From: Clostridia bacterium
Lineage (GTDB): Bacteria > Bacillota > Clostridia > Christensenellales > SZUA-584
Assembly: GCA_018648645.1 (NCBI GenBank)
Contig: JABGQS010000002.1
Location: 114,650 to 178,649, forward strand
Direction of reading: 5' to 3'
Length of the DNA: 64,000 nucleotides
Shown: positions 44,375-53,818 of the stretch, piece after piece
Position numbering within the stretch: the first letter of the stretch is position 1
Layout of the letters: the number at the start of each line of letters is the position of its first letter
Notes under the pieces: model-generated
Told to the model about the DNA's origin: nothing
The model's database searches: none
What the model saw: only the letters and a program-made list of their open reading frames with translations
Program-made: the position numbers and the translations under genes

Positions 44375-45214
44375 CTATTTAGTTACTCTATAGAACGTAA
44401 TACCGTTTTCGTTACGAAATTCGTTGTTAATTAGAAAGTTTCCGCAGCTTTTCACGTTTGCGAATCCATTACTTTCAAGAATGGATTTTATGTCGCCTTC
44501 GTTGTAAAAGTGTTCCCAAAAGTGATAGGTGGTGCATTCATTCTCCTCATCAATGACGATGTGTTGGTTCAATACAATCTTGCGCTCTTTATAAAGCTGC
44601 TTTGAGGTTAACAAAAGGTATGGCTCTGCTTGCCAAAAGCCGCCGCTTGAGAACTCCCAGCTCTTTTCGTCCTTTGCGCACTTGAACGCTGTCTCATTTT
44701 GCACATCAAAAATGAATTTGCCACCCGGCTTTAGCGCGCGGTAGATGTTTTGAAGCAATATGTCTCTCTCACTGCTTGACATTACGCAAAAGTCGCAGTA
44801 TATCATAATGATTAAATCTGCTTTATCATGAAAGTCGAGCATAAGATAGTCCATGCAGAAGTACTCAATATTAAGCTGCTTTTCTTTGGCGCTGTTTTTT
44901 GCGTACTCGATCGAGTTTTCTGAGAAATCGACGCCTGTTACGCTGTAGCCTTTTGCCGCCAGCCTTTCTGTGTACAGACCCGGTCCGCATCCTATGTCGA
45001 GGACTGCGCCGCCGCTTCTGCCAAACTCGCCTGCTATCCAATCAACCGCTTGCTCAATGCTTGCGCCGTTTCTGCTTGCTAAATCGTTGCTACTATCAAT
45101 ATGCGCTTTTAGCAGCTGACCCGAAATATACTCGTCCGTCCACATAACGCCTGTCCCTTTTTCGTACAGCTCTATGTCCTGTGTTAAGTTAATCAGTTTA
45201 TCAATGTTCATCAT
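44375..45214 (-). CDS. Class I SAM-dependent methyltransferase
   Basis: Protein of 279 aa. The SAM-binding core is VLDIGCGPGLYTERLAAKGYSVTGVDFSENSIEYAKN (about residues 70-106), followed by YFCMDYLMLDF and IYCDFCVMSSSERD. The N-terminal extension and C-terminal beta part (TYHFWEHFYNEGDIK) resemble small-molecule methyltransferases. The substrate is not evident. Two consecutive ATGs follow AGGAG; the first is used. It is a single-gene unit. Confidence 0.88.
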   Translation of the reverse strand: MMNIDKLINLTQDIELYEKGTGVMWTDEYISGQLLKAHIDSSNDLASRNGASIEQAVDWIAGEFGRSGGAVLDIGCGPGLYTERLAAKGYSVTGVDFSENSIEYAKNSAKEKQLNIEYFCMDYLMLDFHDKADLIIMIYCDFCVMSSSERDILLQNIYRALKPGGKFIFDVQNETAFKCAKDEKSWEFSSGGFWQAEPYLLLTSKQLYKERKIVLNQHIVIDEENECTTYHFWEHFYNEGDIKSILESNGFANVKSCGNFLINNEFRNENGITFYRVTK

Positions 45215-45553
45215 ATTCTCCTAATATTATAGTTTTTTGCAGTAACAATACTCTTTGTTTTTTCCATAATAAAAAAGCAGTCTTAGAAAAAGATTCCCCG
45301 CAAACCGATAATTCATGCATCACCAACAAGCCTTTTTGTCAGCGCATACCCAAAATATTCGGTTGGCAAGTTCACATTTTTTCCAAACTACTTATGTTAC
45401 TTGAGATTATATAACACTAAAAATTCGGACAGCATTCCACCTTTTCGAGTTGTTTAAGCATCGTTACTACATAGCGCAGTATACCATATGGCAAATATTA
45501 TTTCAAATTAAAAAAGCGACAAGATTGCTCTCGTCGCTTTTGAGATTATACTT
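45215..45553. other. 339-bp gap between methyltransferase and ilvE
   Basis: Apart from the ilvE terminator at its low-coordinate-facing end (45510-45541) and AT-rich upstream sequence of the methyltransferase gene, no gene, promoter or repeat could be supported here. Confidence 0.5.
45510..45541 (-). terminator. Terminator of ilvE
   Basis: Stem AAAAGCGAC / GTCGCTTTT around a 12-base loop, followed by T on the minus strand, 13 bp after the stop codon. Confidence 0.85.
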
Positions 45554-46618
45554 CTATAGCGTCTTTATCCAGCCAAAGTCGTCTTTGACCACACCGTACT
45601 GCATACCCGTCAGCGTGTTGTACAGCTTGCGCGTAAGCTCGCCCATGCTGCCGTCCGCCACGACGATGTCTTTATCTTTCCACGTCATGCCGCCGACCGG
45701 GCTGATAACCGCCGCAGTGCCAGTACCGAAAACTTCTTCAAGCCCGCCCGATGCGTTCTGCTCAAACACGTCCGCGATCGCGATATTCTCTTCGCGCACA
45801 GGGGTGCCAAACACGTCGCGCGAAAGTGTGATTACAGAGTCTCGGGTGATGCCGGGCAGTATGCTTCCTGCAAGCGGCGCTGTAACGAGCTCGCCTCTTA
45901 TCTTAAAGAAGATGTTCATTGAACCGACTTCCTGAACGTACTTTTTCTCTTTGCCGTCAAGCCATAAAACCTGCGCGAAGCCTTTTTTGTGCGCGATTTC
46001 GCCCGCAAGCAGACTTGCAGCATAGTTGCCGCCCGCTTTCGCGAAGCCGGTACCGCCGTCAACGGCACGCACGTACTCGTCCTCGACATAGATATCGACC
46101 GGCTCTAAACCCGATTCGTAGTATGCGCCCACGGGTGAGAGTATGATATAGAAAAGGTAGTTCTTGCCCGCGCTGACGCCAAGGAACGGATCTACCGCCA
46201 TCATGGTTGGGCGGATATACAGCGATGTTCCGGGCGTTTTGGGTACCCAGTCTTTTTCTATTTTCAAAAGCTCGTCCAAGCTCTGTAATACAAATTCTTC
46301 GTCGACCTCGGGCATGCACATCCGCTTTGCCGAAATGTTCATGCGTCTAAAGTTGTCCCACGGGCGAAAGAGGTTCATGCCAGCCTCGGTGTGGTACGCC
46401 TTAAGCCCTTCAAAAATCGTTTGGCTGTAGTGCAGCACGCTACACGCGGGAGAAAGCGAAAAGTTCTCGAACGGTCTAATCTTAGCGTCGTACCATCCTT
46501 TGCCTTGCTCAAACTGCATTGTAAACATATAGTCTGTAAACAGTCTGCCGAAACCAAGCTTAGTCTCGTCCTGCGGTTTTGCTTTTAAGTTGCTCGTTCT
46601 TACGACTTCAAGTTTCAT
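45554..46618 (-). CDS. ilvE: Branched-chain amino acid aminotransferase
   Basis: PLP-dependent class IV aminotransferase of 354 aa that makes or breaks down Leu, Ile and Val. LGFGRLFTDYMFTMQFEQGKGWYDAKIRPF is the family N terminus; YIRPTMMAVDPFLGVSAGKNYLFYIILSPVG follows, and the PLP Lys lies in GGTGFAKAGGNYAASLLA. VFGTGTAAVISPVGGM near the C terminus holds the phosphate. The length and motifs match the long BCAT form. AAAGGAGT precedes the ATG at 46618; a 23-codon upstream extension is not supported. Confidence 0.95.
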   Translation of the reverse strand: MKLEVVRTSNLKAKPQDETKLGFGRLFTDYMFTMQFEQGKGWYDAKIRPFENFSLSPACSVLHYSQTIFEGLKAYHTEAGMNLFRPWDNFRRMNISAKRMCMPEVDEEFVLQSLDELLKIEKDWVPKTPGTSLYIRPTMMAVDPFLGVSAGKNYLFYIILSPVGAYYESGLEPVDIYVEDEYVRAVDGGTGFAKAGGNYAASLLAGEIAHKKGFAQVLWLDGKEKKYVQEVGSMNIFFKIRGELVTAPLAGSILPGITRDSVITLSRDVFGTPVREENIAIADVFEQNASGGLEEVFGTGTAAVISPVGGMTWKDKDIVVADGSMGELTRKLYNTLTGMQYGVVKDDFGWIKTL

Positions 46619-46740
46619 TACGCTCACTCCTTTTCTTAAGATTGATATTGCTAATATTCTATACTGGCGGGGCGATATAGTCAACACCGATGTTGGGCGA
46701 AGGGGCGTTGATGTGGGTCGGCAGCAATCAGCACAAATGT

Positions 46741-46768
46741 TTGCTTAAATTTTGCGTTGTGGTATAAT
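46741..46768 (+). promoter_or_regulatory. Promoter of the 46.8-48.3 kb surface protein gene
   Basis: TTGCTT (46741-46746), 16 bp, TATAAT (46763-46768), 32 bp ahead of the ATG. Confidence 0.6.
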
Positions 46769-46800
46769 TAGGCATATCCGCCTTGATAAAGGAGTTCAAT

Positions 46801-48312
46801 ATGAAAAAAGTAATTGTGGTACTTATGCTCGTTGTTTTCTGTCTGGTTCCCGTCACGGGACTGGCTAATGATGCAATACCGATTATTGACAAGGACAAGA
46901 ATTTGTCTATTACCGTAGAGCTTAAAAGTAGGAATGCAGAGATTGGCGGGACGCTTGATTTTACCGTTAGGTTGTCCAACAATACATCAAACCCTATAAC
47001 AGATTGGCATATCTTACGCATTTTCTCTAACGATTATGTTTCCGATGATGTATCAAGTGCATTCAATAGCCACGCTGATTCAACTATTGAACCATATGAA
47101 ACTATAGTATGGGATGTCTCTGAACCTATTTCTCCAAGCATATTTTTTTATGAGAAAGATGGTTTATTCTATACCGATTTTCAGTTTAGGATAGAGTATG
47201 AATTAGAAGATGCTGACGGTCATAGAAGCAACTATTATTATACTACAGAGAAAATACCTATTAGGCTTACTAACCTTAACCACGGGGCACATTTTCTAAA
47301 TACAGTATCTGTTGAAAGTGAGGATGCCATTTATTTAGGCAATACATACTACTCTGATTATGAATCTTCTATAAGTTATGTGGAAGGAGAGGTACATAGT
47401 TATATTTCAGTAGCGAGCACCTCCGGATTTACACTCAGTAACTTAATAATTCGGAATGAAAATGAAGAGTTTATGCTAATCGATTCTCTCGGGTCTCAAG
47501 AAGTCATCACAACTGAGCTAAGATATACTTATTATCTTAACAAATCGAAAATACCCTTAACGCTTCCTTTAGATTTTACAATAATCTTTATGTTGCAAGA
47601 TAATTATTATGCAGTATATAATACAAAAAATATACCTGCAAGAGAAATTGATATGCCACAGCTGGAGCTTACACTAACCCCCGTTGAAGGCAGTCAGAAC
47701 CGATACTCATTGTCAGTAAAAAACGTATCTGACCGAGACTATACCGACTTCTATTTTGACGGAGAAGTATCAGGGAGTTTCAACGCAGACAATCTTATAG
47801 AAAAATTGGAAAGCAATCAAACCTTTTCAGCCAGTTCATTCGATATTAATAATATGAGATTTATCTACGGTTACATTATAGATGATAAACTCTTTGTTTG
47901 GAGTGTTTCTTATTATAAGGATACAGCCGATAACGAGCCCGAAGAGATAGATATTCTGTACTTTATGGAACCGATAGATTATATCGACGGACGTCTTGTT
48001 CTTGAGAAGGACGAGCCCAGCCCGACCCCTTCGCCGTCACCCTCGCGCACGCCGGGACCATCGCGCACGCCAGTGCCAAAACCGACTCCTCTGTCGGTAA
48101 ATACGCCAAAACCGGCGCCGTCACCAACGATAACGCCGTCACCGACGCATGCGACTTCTCCAAAGCCGACTGCGTCCGTCACCGTCAACAGCGTAAAAGT
48201 AATACCCGCTGTGCCTGTATGGGTGTGGATAGCGCTTGGGGGCGCGCTGCTTGTTACGGGAATATTATCAGTACTACTATATATACGGCGATCTAGAAAA
48301 GAAGAAGATTGA
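46801..48312 (+). CDS. Surface protein with Pro-rich stalk and C-terminal membrane anchor
   Basis: Protein of 503 aa: signal peptide [22 protein letters not shown], three beta-rich segments, a Pro/Ser/Thr stalk (about 405-460, [10 protein letters not shown] and PKPTPLS), then a membrane helix and the tail RRSRKEED. The first segment ([34 protein letters not shown]) resembles the CARDB-like start of the surface protein at 33.8 kb. AAGGAG lies ahead of the ATG. The middle of the gene is AT-rich compared with its GC-rich stalk. Its 3' end overlaps the converging gene by 20 bp. Confidence 0.75.
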   Translation: MKKVIVVLMLVVFCLVPVTGLANDAIPIIDKDKNLSITVELKSRNAEIGGTLDFTVRLSNNTSNPITDWHILRIFSNDYVSDDVSSAFNSHADSTIEPYETIVWDVSEPISPSIFFYEKDGLFYTDFQFRIEYELEDADGHRSNYYYTTEKIPIRLTNLNHGAHFLNTVSVESEDAIYLGNTYYSDYESSISYVEGEVHSYISVASTSGFTLSNLIIRNENEEFMLIDSLGSQEVITTELRYTYYLNKSKIPLTLPLDFTIIFMLQDNYYAVYNTKNIPAREIDMPQLELTLTPVEGSQNRYSLSVKNVSDRDYTDFYFDGEVSGSFNADNLIEKLESNQTFSASSFDINNMRFIYGYIIDDKLFVWSVSYYKDTADNEPEEIDILYFMEPIDYIDGRLVLEKDEPSPTPSPSPSRTPGPSRTPVPKPTPLSVNTPKPAPSPTITPSPTHATSPKPTASVTVNSVKVIPAVPVWVWIALGGALLVTGILSVLLYIRRSRKEED

Positions 48313-48649
48313 TGAAGTGTCCAATGGCTATCGAGCTTAGGTTGAACACCAGCGCCCAAAACAGCGCTTTTCTATAGCTTGGTATGATTCTGCTGAAAAA
48401 GAAGAGCGCGCTCTCGAGCAGCAGCACGAGCACTTCGCCAATCAGCCATGCGTAAAAGTTGTAGCCAAAGCCAATAAGCAGCATGCCCTGGAAAAAAAGG
48501 TGGAGCAGCAAGTGTGACGTGATATTAAAGAAAGCCGCGGCGGTGATTTGCAGCGGCTTTTTTGATATTATCAGCGTGAACAGACCAACTTCAACTATCA
48601 GCGTGACGGCAAGGCCTTTTAAGTATAACCATATCGGGTCAAAAAACAT
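48293..48649 (-). CDS. Small four-helix membrane protein
   Basis: A 118-aa protein with four hydrophobic segments (about 8-28, 38-60, 64-86 and 95-116) and few charged residues. No family is recognised. It lies 11 bp after the HAD hydrolase gene and is read with it; its last 20 bp overlap the end of the surface protein gene on the other strand. Confidence 0.65.
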   Translation of the reverse strand: MFFDPIWLYLKGLAVTLIVEVGLFTLIISKKPLQITAAAFFNITSHLLLHLFFQGMLLIGFGYNFYAWLIGEVLVLLLESALFFFSRIIPSYRKALFWALVFNLSSIAIGHFINLLLF

Positions 48650-48660
48650 GTCTACCCCTT

Positions 48661-49365
48661 CTAGCTCATTCGCTCTAAAATCGCTTCCACGTCCACAATC
48701 GTCTTGGCAAAGTGTTCTATCGTATCATCGGGGTCGGTGTGAATCAGTATCGCATCAAGCCCCGCGTTTTTGGCACCCTGTATGTCGGCCGTGATGTTAT
48801 CGCCAATCATGACCGCTTTGCTTGGGTTGCCAGCAAGCGTGACGGCGTGTTTGAAAAAATCGATGTTGGGTTTCTCGAGACCGACGTTTGCCGAGCTGAT
48901 GCAATACGTAAAATAATCGCTTAGTCCTTTGCTTTGCACGATGTCGCTAAGCTCCGGAACGTGGTTGGAGAGTATGATGTTTTGCCAGCCTTTCTCCTGC
49001 AAGGATGCAAGCACTTGCGCTGTGTTTGGGAAGAGAATGAACTCGTCCGGATTAAGATAGTGCTCGTGCGTGATTTTTGCGAGCGTTGCGGCGGTATCCT
49101 TCACAATACCGACTGACGCGAATGCGCTGGCAAAGATGCCTTCGATATGCGCCCACCAAGCCTTCGGAGTATTCAAATGATGATGCGATTTCTCCGGCAT
49201 GTGCCAGGGAAGTATATTTGCCAAATGTGGTTTTAGCTGGTCTATCTCAATGTCGTGTCCGGGACAGTGCTTATCGAGCGCGTACATCATGGCGCCGCGC
49301 TGGTGCCCTGCCCGGTGTGCTAATGTTCCGTCAAAATCCCAGAATAATGTTGGTTGGTTTTGCAT
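48661..49365 (-). CDS. HAD-family hydrolase
   Basis: Haloacid-dehalogenase-fold phosphatase of 234 aa. Motif I is FWDFDGTLAH, motif II IILSNHVPEL, motif III the Lys in GLEKPNIDFF and motif IV MIGDNITADIQGAKNAGLDAI. A helical cap lies between motifs I and II (about 20-95), so it is a class C1 HAD acting on small phosphorylated molecules. The substrate is not evident. Confidence 0.9.
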   Translation of the reverse strand: MQNQPTLFWDFDGTLAHRAGHQRGAMMYALDKHCPGHDIEIDQLKPHLANILPWHMPEKSHHHLNTPKAWWAHIEGIFASAFASVGIVKDTAATLAKITHEHYLNPDEFILFPNTAQVLASLQEKGWQNIILSNHVPELSDIVQSKGLSDYFTYCISSANVGLEKPNIDFFKHAVTLAGNPSKAVMIGDNITADIQGAKNAGLDAILIHTDPDDTIEHFAKTIVDVEAILERMS

Positions 49366-49546
49366 ACAGTTTATCTCCTAATCCGGATTCCTTGCTCCTG
49401 TTATCTCCGCCGTGTGTCTCGTATCACAAAAGTTGATATTGTGCTACGAAAAGTTCATTTTCTACTCGTGCAGCTTCTGCTTAAATTCTTGACTCTGCAA
49501 AATGATAAGCATATAATTATGTATAGACTTCAAGGAGGTGATCTCT

Positions 49547-49861
49547 ATGAAGCTCTGCTTTTTCCCTAAAACCAAACTTGGCAAATGGTCGTTGATTTGT
49601 ATTCTTGTAGCTATCCTGTCAGCAATAATTGTTCTTGCAACTATCGCTATCTTTGATATTAAAGGCGGCAACACATTTTTCAGCACTCCTGCTCTTGCCA
49701 TTCCTCTGGTTCTTGCGTGGCTGCTGGGCTTTGCATCGTTTTTAATCGGCTTGATTGCAATTATTAAATCCAAACCGCGTTCTGTTTTGGTTTTTATTGC
49801 GTCAACTTTAGGACTACTGATTGCCGTATACGGTTTAGCAGAAGTAATATTTCCACATTAG
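49547..49861 (+). CDS. Small three-helix membrane protein
   Basis: Hydrophobic protein of 104 aa with segments at about 13-33, 45-68 and 74-98. AAGGAGGTGATCTCT gives an excellent ribosome binding site for the ATG at 49547; the GTG three codons earlier lies within it. The pattern of three helices with short basic loops resembles small DUF4064-like or membrane-stress proteins, but no family can be assigned. Confidence 0.65.
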   Translation: MKLCFFPKTKLGKWSLICILVAILSAIIVLATIAIFDIKGGNTFFSTPALAIPLVLAWLLGFASFLIGLIAIIKSKPRSVLVFIASTLGLLIAVYGLAEVIFPH

Positions 49862-50066
49862 GCACGACTTGCAAAAAGCCTGTATTGTGAACTCTTTGTC
49901 GAGAATGATTTATCCATCTCATACAGATCAGATACTGTGATACAGATAGAATTGTTATACACTTTTCCTTTACTATTTTATAATGCATGTGCGATATAGT
50001 CAATCGACCATAATCCCAGCGCGTGACGAAAATAGCCGCCAAACTCAAATTTTACATAACTAACAC

Positions 50067-50094
50067 TTGCAAATCAAATTCATACTGCTATAAT
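50067..50094 (+). promoter_or_regulatory. Promoter of uppP operon
   Basis: TTGCAA (50067-50072), 16 bp, TATAAT (50089-50094), about 28 bp ahead of the uppP start. The 261-bp gap 49862-50122 holds nothing else clear. Confidence 0.6.
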
Positions 50095-50122
50095 AAAATA
50101 TTATAGTTGGCAAGGAGTTAAT

Positions 50123-50914
50123 GTGAGCGTATTTGAGTCGATAGTGCTGGGCATAGTACAGGGACTGACAGAATTTTTACCCGTTTCGAGCAGCGGACAT
50201 CTTGTGCTGCTGCAAAACATATTCGGAATGAGCGAGCCGCAGCTGTTCTTTGACACCATGCTGCATCTGGGGACGCTTGTCGCTGTCGTCATCGTGATGT
50301 GGAAAAACATTGTCGACTTGTTCAAAAACTTCTTTTCAAAGTTTACGCTGTACTTGGTTGTTGCAACGATACCCGCGCTTGTGTTTGGATTCGTATTCAG
50401 AGACTTTTTTGAGGATGCGTTCTCGGGGCGATATCTTGGGTACGGGTTCTTGTTTACGGCGGTTGTTCTGAGCGTGTCCGAGATACTCGCGACAACGATA
50501 GCCAAAAAGCGTAAGCTGGGGTTTGGCAGCGCGCTGGCGATGGGAATCATGCAGGCAGCTGCGATATTCCCCGGGGCGAGCAGAGCAGGCTCAACAATCG
50601 CGGGCGGTTTGGCGTTTGGACTGGACAGAAAACGGGTGGCGAGCTTTTCGTTCCTGATGTCGATTCCGGTAATACTCGGGTCGGTTGTTTTGCAGAGCGT
50701 CGAGATTGCGCGGGAGCCGGGCGTCGTTATCGAATGGCTGCCGACTGTGATTGGCACGGTGTGTGCCGGCATTGCGGGGTATTTCGCTGTGCGGTTTATG
50801 CTTGCGCTGATTGCGAAAAAGAGGCTATACGGGTTTGCGATATACGTCGCAATCCTTGGGATATTTGTGTTGCTTGATCAATACGTGCTCGGTTTGATAA
50901 ACTGGGCCTCGTGA
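50123..50914 (+). CDS. uppP: Undecaprenyl-diphosphatase (bacitracin resistance type)
   Basis: BacA/UppP-family membrane phosphatase of 263 aa that recycles the lipid carrier of wall precursors. The two conserved blocks are EFLPVSSSGHLVLL near the N terminus and FPGASRAGSTIAGGLAFGLDR in the middle; about eight membrane segments. AAGGAG precedes a GTG start. It is followed by a dipeptidase gene, the two being only 17 bp apart. Confidence 0.95.
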   Translation: MSVFESIVLGIVQGLTEFLPVSSSGHLVLLQNIFGMSEPQLFFDTMLHLGTLVAVVIVMWKNIVDLFKNFFSKFTLYLVVATIPALVFGFVFRDFFEDAFSGRYLGYGFLFTAVVLSVSEILATTIAKKRKLGFGSALAMGIMQAAAIFPGASRAGSTIAGGLAFGLDRKRVASFSFLMSIPVILGSVVLQSVEIAREPGVVIEWLPTVIGTVCAGIAGYFAVRFMLALIAKKRLYGFAIYVAILGIFVLLDQYVLGLINWAS

Positions 50915-50931
50915 ATATAGAGGAGACGACC

Positions 50932-52317
50932 ATGTTAGATTTTTCATTTGAACCATACAGGGAAGAGATGATACAAACCCTGAAAGACTTTATCAAAATT
51001 GAGAGCGTGCGAACCGAGCCGCATCTGAATATGCCGTACGGCAAAGGCATTTTTGACGCGCTGATGTTTGTACAGAGCGAGAGCGAGCGTATGGATCTCG
51101 AGTGCGTCAACCTGTTTGGGCAGATGGCGTATGTAGAATACGGATTCAGCGACGAGATGCTGGCTATCCTCGTGCACATCGACGTTGTTCCAAAGGGCGA
51201 CGGATGGACGATGGACGCGTTTGCGGGCATTGAGCACGACGGCAAGATATACGGCAGAGGCGCGATAGACAACAAAGGCCCCGCGATTGCATCACTTTTT
51301 GCGATAAGGGCGCTTAGCGACAACTGCATACAGCTGAACAAAAAGGTGCGGTTGATCTTTGGCACGGACGAGGAGACGGGCTGGGGCGACATGCAGTTTT
51401 ATAAACAGCACGAGCCTGAGCCGGACATTGCGTTTTCTCCCGACGGCGAGTATCCCGTCATCAACACCGAAAAGGGACTGGTGCACTTGGCGCTTAGTGT
51501 CGATTATGAGCCGAGCACACAGGGAATATATATACATAGCTTTAACGCGGGCACGCGACCAAACGTTGTGCCGAACAGCGCGCATTGCGAGATATCTGCG
51601 CCGCTGGAGCTGATACAAAAGAGCATTGGCGCATACACCTGCCCGAAAGGCGGAGTGTTCAGCGCAGAGCAGGCCGGCGAGTTTGTACGCATAAACGCGC
51701 TTGGGAAGAGCTCGCACGGATCGCGCCCGGATGACGGAATCAATGCTGCTGCAAGTCTTATTACGTATCTTGGTACTTTGCCGCTGGCAAACGGCAAGCT
51801 CGAGATGTCCATTCACAAAATGGCAGAAAAAATCGGCGTCAACTATCACGGCGAAATGATGGATCTCGATTTGACCGACGATGTTTCGGGTCGGCTGACG
51901 TTTAACCTTGGGACAGTCAATACCGCTGACAACAAGCTCACGTTTGAGCTTGACATCAGGTATCCTGTGTCTGAGCAGAAGCAAGCAATCATGGACAAGG
52001 TAGCCGCGCACCTGCGTGACTTTGATATGCGCATCGTTCATTCGCTTCCATCGCACCACGTCAGCGAAGGCAGCGAGCTTGTGGTCAAGCTGAAAGAAGC
52101 GTACAGCGAAGTTACCGGAGACGAAGCGTATTGTGTGTCGATTGGCGGCGCAACGTATGCACGGGCGTTTGAAAACGCGGTGACGTTTGGACCGCTGTTC
52201 CCCGGCAAGCCGAGCGTAGAGCACGGACCGGACGAGTATATCGAAATTGAGACACTTATGCTGAACGCAGAGATTATCGCCAACGCGATTATCAAGCTGT
52301 GCGAGCAAACTTCATGA
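50932..52317 (+). CDS. pepV: PepV-type M20 metallo-dipeptidase
   Basis: Zinc dipeptidase of 461 aa in the Xaa-His/PepV branch of peptidase M20. Metal and active-site motifs: VHIDVVPKGDGWTMDAF, GRGAIDNKGPAIASL, GTDEETGWGDM, and at the C terminus SIGGATYARAF and VEHGPDEYIEI. It would cut intracellular dipeptides. GAGGAG lies before the ATG at 50932; an earlier GTG in frame overlaps the uppP end. The stop overlaps the start of the following small gene. Confidence 0.92.
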   Translation: MLDFSFEPYREEMIQTLKDFIKIESVRTEPHLNMPYGKGIFDALMFVQSESERMDLECVNLFGQMAYVEYGFSDEMLAILVHIDVVPKGDGWTMDAFAGIEHDGKIYGRGAIDNKGPAIASLFAIRALSDNCIQLNKKVRLIFGTDEETGWGDMQFYKQHEPEPDIAFSPDGEYPVINTEKGLVHLALSVDYEPSTQGIYIHSFNAGTRPNVVPNSAHCEISAPLELIQKSIGAYTCPKGGVFSAEQAGEFVRINALGKSSHGSRPDDGINAAASLITYLGTLPLANGKLEMSIHKMAEKIGVNYHGEMMDLDLTDDVSGRLTFNLGTVNTADNKLTFELDIRYPVSEQKQAIMDKVAAHLRDFDMRIVHSLPSHHVSEGSELVVKLKEAYSEVTGDEAYCVSIGGATYARAFENAVTFGPLFPGKPSVEHGPDEYIEIETLMLNAEIIANAIIKLCEQTS

Positions 52318-52565
52318 GAGTATGGGGAATGATTAAGGTGGCCGATCGCATACAGAGCGACGTCACCGTGACCGCAGACGATTTTATGGGCTCGCTGATG
52401 CAGGTGTGCGAGCACTTTGACCTAACGAAGCCCATCATGGTGCAAAAGCATTACAATGAGATAGAGCGCTTTAACCGCACAGTATTTTACCCCGACGATT
52501 TTATAGAGGCTGTGCCTTTTGACACGTTGGAAGTAGAAATTATCGTAATAAAGAAAAAGAAGTAA
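52314..52565 (+). CDS. Small hypothetical protein coupled to pepV
   Basis: An 83-aa acidic-basic mixed protein (MRVWGMIKVADRIQSD) with a charged Lys tail; no family recognised. The ATG at 52314 forms an ATGA overlap with the pepV stop, so it is translationally coupled and likely functional with the dipeptidase or uppP. A terminator follows. Confidence 0.6.
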   Translation: MRVWGMIKVADRIQSDVTVTADDFMGSLMQVCEHFDLTKPIMVQKHYNEIERFNRTVFYPDDFIEAVPFDTLEVEIIVIKKKK

Positions 52566-52568
52566 AAT

Positions 52569-52599
52569 AAAACAGGATGGAATGTCCACCCTGTTTTTT
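52569..52599. terminator. Bidirectional terminator between small gene and lipoprotein
   Basis: AAAACAGG.TGGA pairs with TCCACCCTGTTTT around a 3-base loop, T runs on both sides; it serves the converging genes. Confidence 0.85.
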
Positions 52600-52615
52600 C
52601 ATGCGTTTTTATAAG

Positions 52616-52948
52616 CTACTCAACTTTTTCGATGCTTATCATTCTGATTTGCAACGGATAGCTTTCCATCACTTCGGGGTAATGCTCTACCTTGACGACA
52701 TCGCCAACGCTGAACGCGCCTTCCTCGATGGTGATGGACACCTTGTCACCAGAGCTGCGAATTGGCTCGCCCTCATTGGGAGTAACGATTGCGCTTGTGC
52801 CGCTGATTTCACTGATAACGCCCGTGAACGTCACGGTCTCGTCCATAGCATTGTCGTCAGCAGCAGTGTCAGCGCCGCCATTGCCTGCGCAGCCAACCAG
52901 CCCGAAAATCAACACCGCCGCTGATAATGCTATAATCACTTTTTCCAT
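52616..52948 (-). CDS. Small DUF3221-like lipoprotein
   Basis: Lipoprotein of 110 aa: signal peptide with lipobox GLVGC (Cys 20), short Asp-rich linker, then a barrel-like domain TVTFTGVISEISGTSAIVTPN... with EEGAFSVGDVVKVEHYPEVMESYPLQIRMISIEKVE at the end. This is the layout of DUF3221 (YobA-like) domains, and the MESYP ending is shared with the lipoprotein at 6.2-7.2 kb. The ATG at 52948 has GAAAGG somewhat far upstream (12 bp). Confidence 0.75.
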   Translation of the reverse strand: MEKVIIALSAAVLIFGLVGCAGNGGADTAADDNAMDETVTFTGVISEISGTSAIVTPNEGEPIRSSGDKVSITIEEGAFSVGDVVKVEHYPEVMESYPLQIRMISIEKVE

Positions 52949-53104
52949 AGTAGTACATTCCTTTCTCTGATACGCAAATTTGTTCATACCCCTTTTTAGA
53001 CGTTATGGCACGATAAAAAGTTCCTTCACGGGCATGGCTTTTCCCTTGTCCTCATTTTATACAGCCGCTTCCGATTGCGCAGTTTGCGATGTCCGAGCAA
53101 AGGC

Positions 53105-53614
53105 TTACGAAGCTGCTGGTGAGTCTTTGGGAAGGATTAGACCGCAGATGCCGCCCGCAATCAATAGTACGACAGGTATCCACATGAAAATGATTCCCCA
53201 AGCTATGATGCTGCAAATCAATATACCAACACCGGCTATCAGCATTAGTATACCACCCGCCCGTTTCTTTTTCTTGCATATGGATCCACCGATGATGCCC
53301 AATATCCCAAGCAGGAAGGATAACGGAATGCAAATAAGCAAGCCGGTTATCAGACTTGTAGTCTTTGCTTTCATCTCGTCCCATTTAGGGTCCTTCTCTT
53401 TTAAGCCGGTTTCTGATAGTTTTCTTAAGTCCCCAAATTCATCAATATCCTCAAATGTTTCTGTGATGCCGGTTATCGTTTCACTCAGTTCGCCGATAAC
53501 GCCGGTCGTAGTTTTGACAACTAACTTTGCTGCGCCTGTAACTATCATCATTACTGTAAATAAAACCGCTAAGATACCGCCAACAAGCCCTAAAACGAGT
53601 CCTTCTCTTTTCAT
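53105..53614 (-). CDS. DUF4064-like membrane protein
   Basis: Protein of 169 aa: MKREGLVLGLVGGILAVLFTVMMIV, a helical loop (about 35-85), then three membrane segments with LLGILGIIGGSICKKKKRAGGILMLIAGVGILI, a Gly-rich pattern found in the DUF4064 family. AAAGGAGC precedes the ATG. Function unknown. Confidence 0.7.
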   Translation of the reverse strand: MKREGLVLGLVGGILAVLFTVMMIVTGAAKLVVKTTTGVIGELSETITGITETFEDIDEFGDLRKLSETGLKEKDPKWDEMKAKTTSLITGLLICIPLSFLLGILGIIGGSICKKKKRAGGILMLIAGVGILICSIIAWGIIFMWIPVVLLIAGGICGLILPKDSPAAS

Positions 53615-53739
53615 AATATATACGCTCCTTTAGTTTTTGTTTTATCGTATCATAAAAATATCACAAAAATATCACAAATGTGCACACAAAACACCTCTAA
53701 TTCTCGGTTAGAAAAAGGTACAGTATGTGCTTTTTATAT

Positions 53740-53768
53740 TTGCGCATCGTGCCTGCGTGGTTTATAAT
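53740..53768 (+). promoter_or_regulatory. Promoter of the 53.8 kb lipoprotein operon
   Basis: TTGCGC (53740-53745), 17 bp, TATAAT (53763-53768), about 50 bp ahead of the first gene. Confidence 0.55.
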
Positions 53769-53818
53769 TGGAGGGAATGAACCGCGCTTGTGCGCAGGGG
53801 CACAAAAGGGGGTATCCA

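Noticed and set aside
45215..45553. Possible T-box or riboswitch near ilvE
   Set aside because: The gap lies downstream, not upstream, of ilvE, and no T-box core sequence was seen upstream either.
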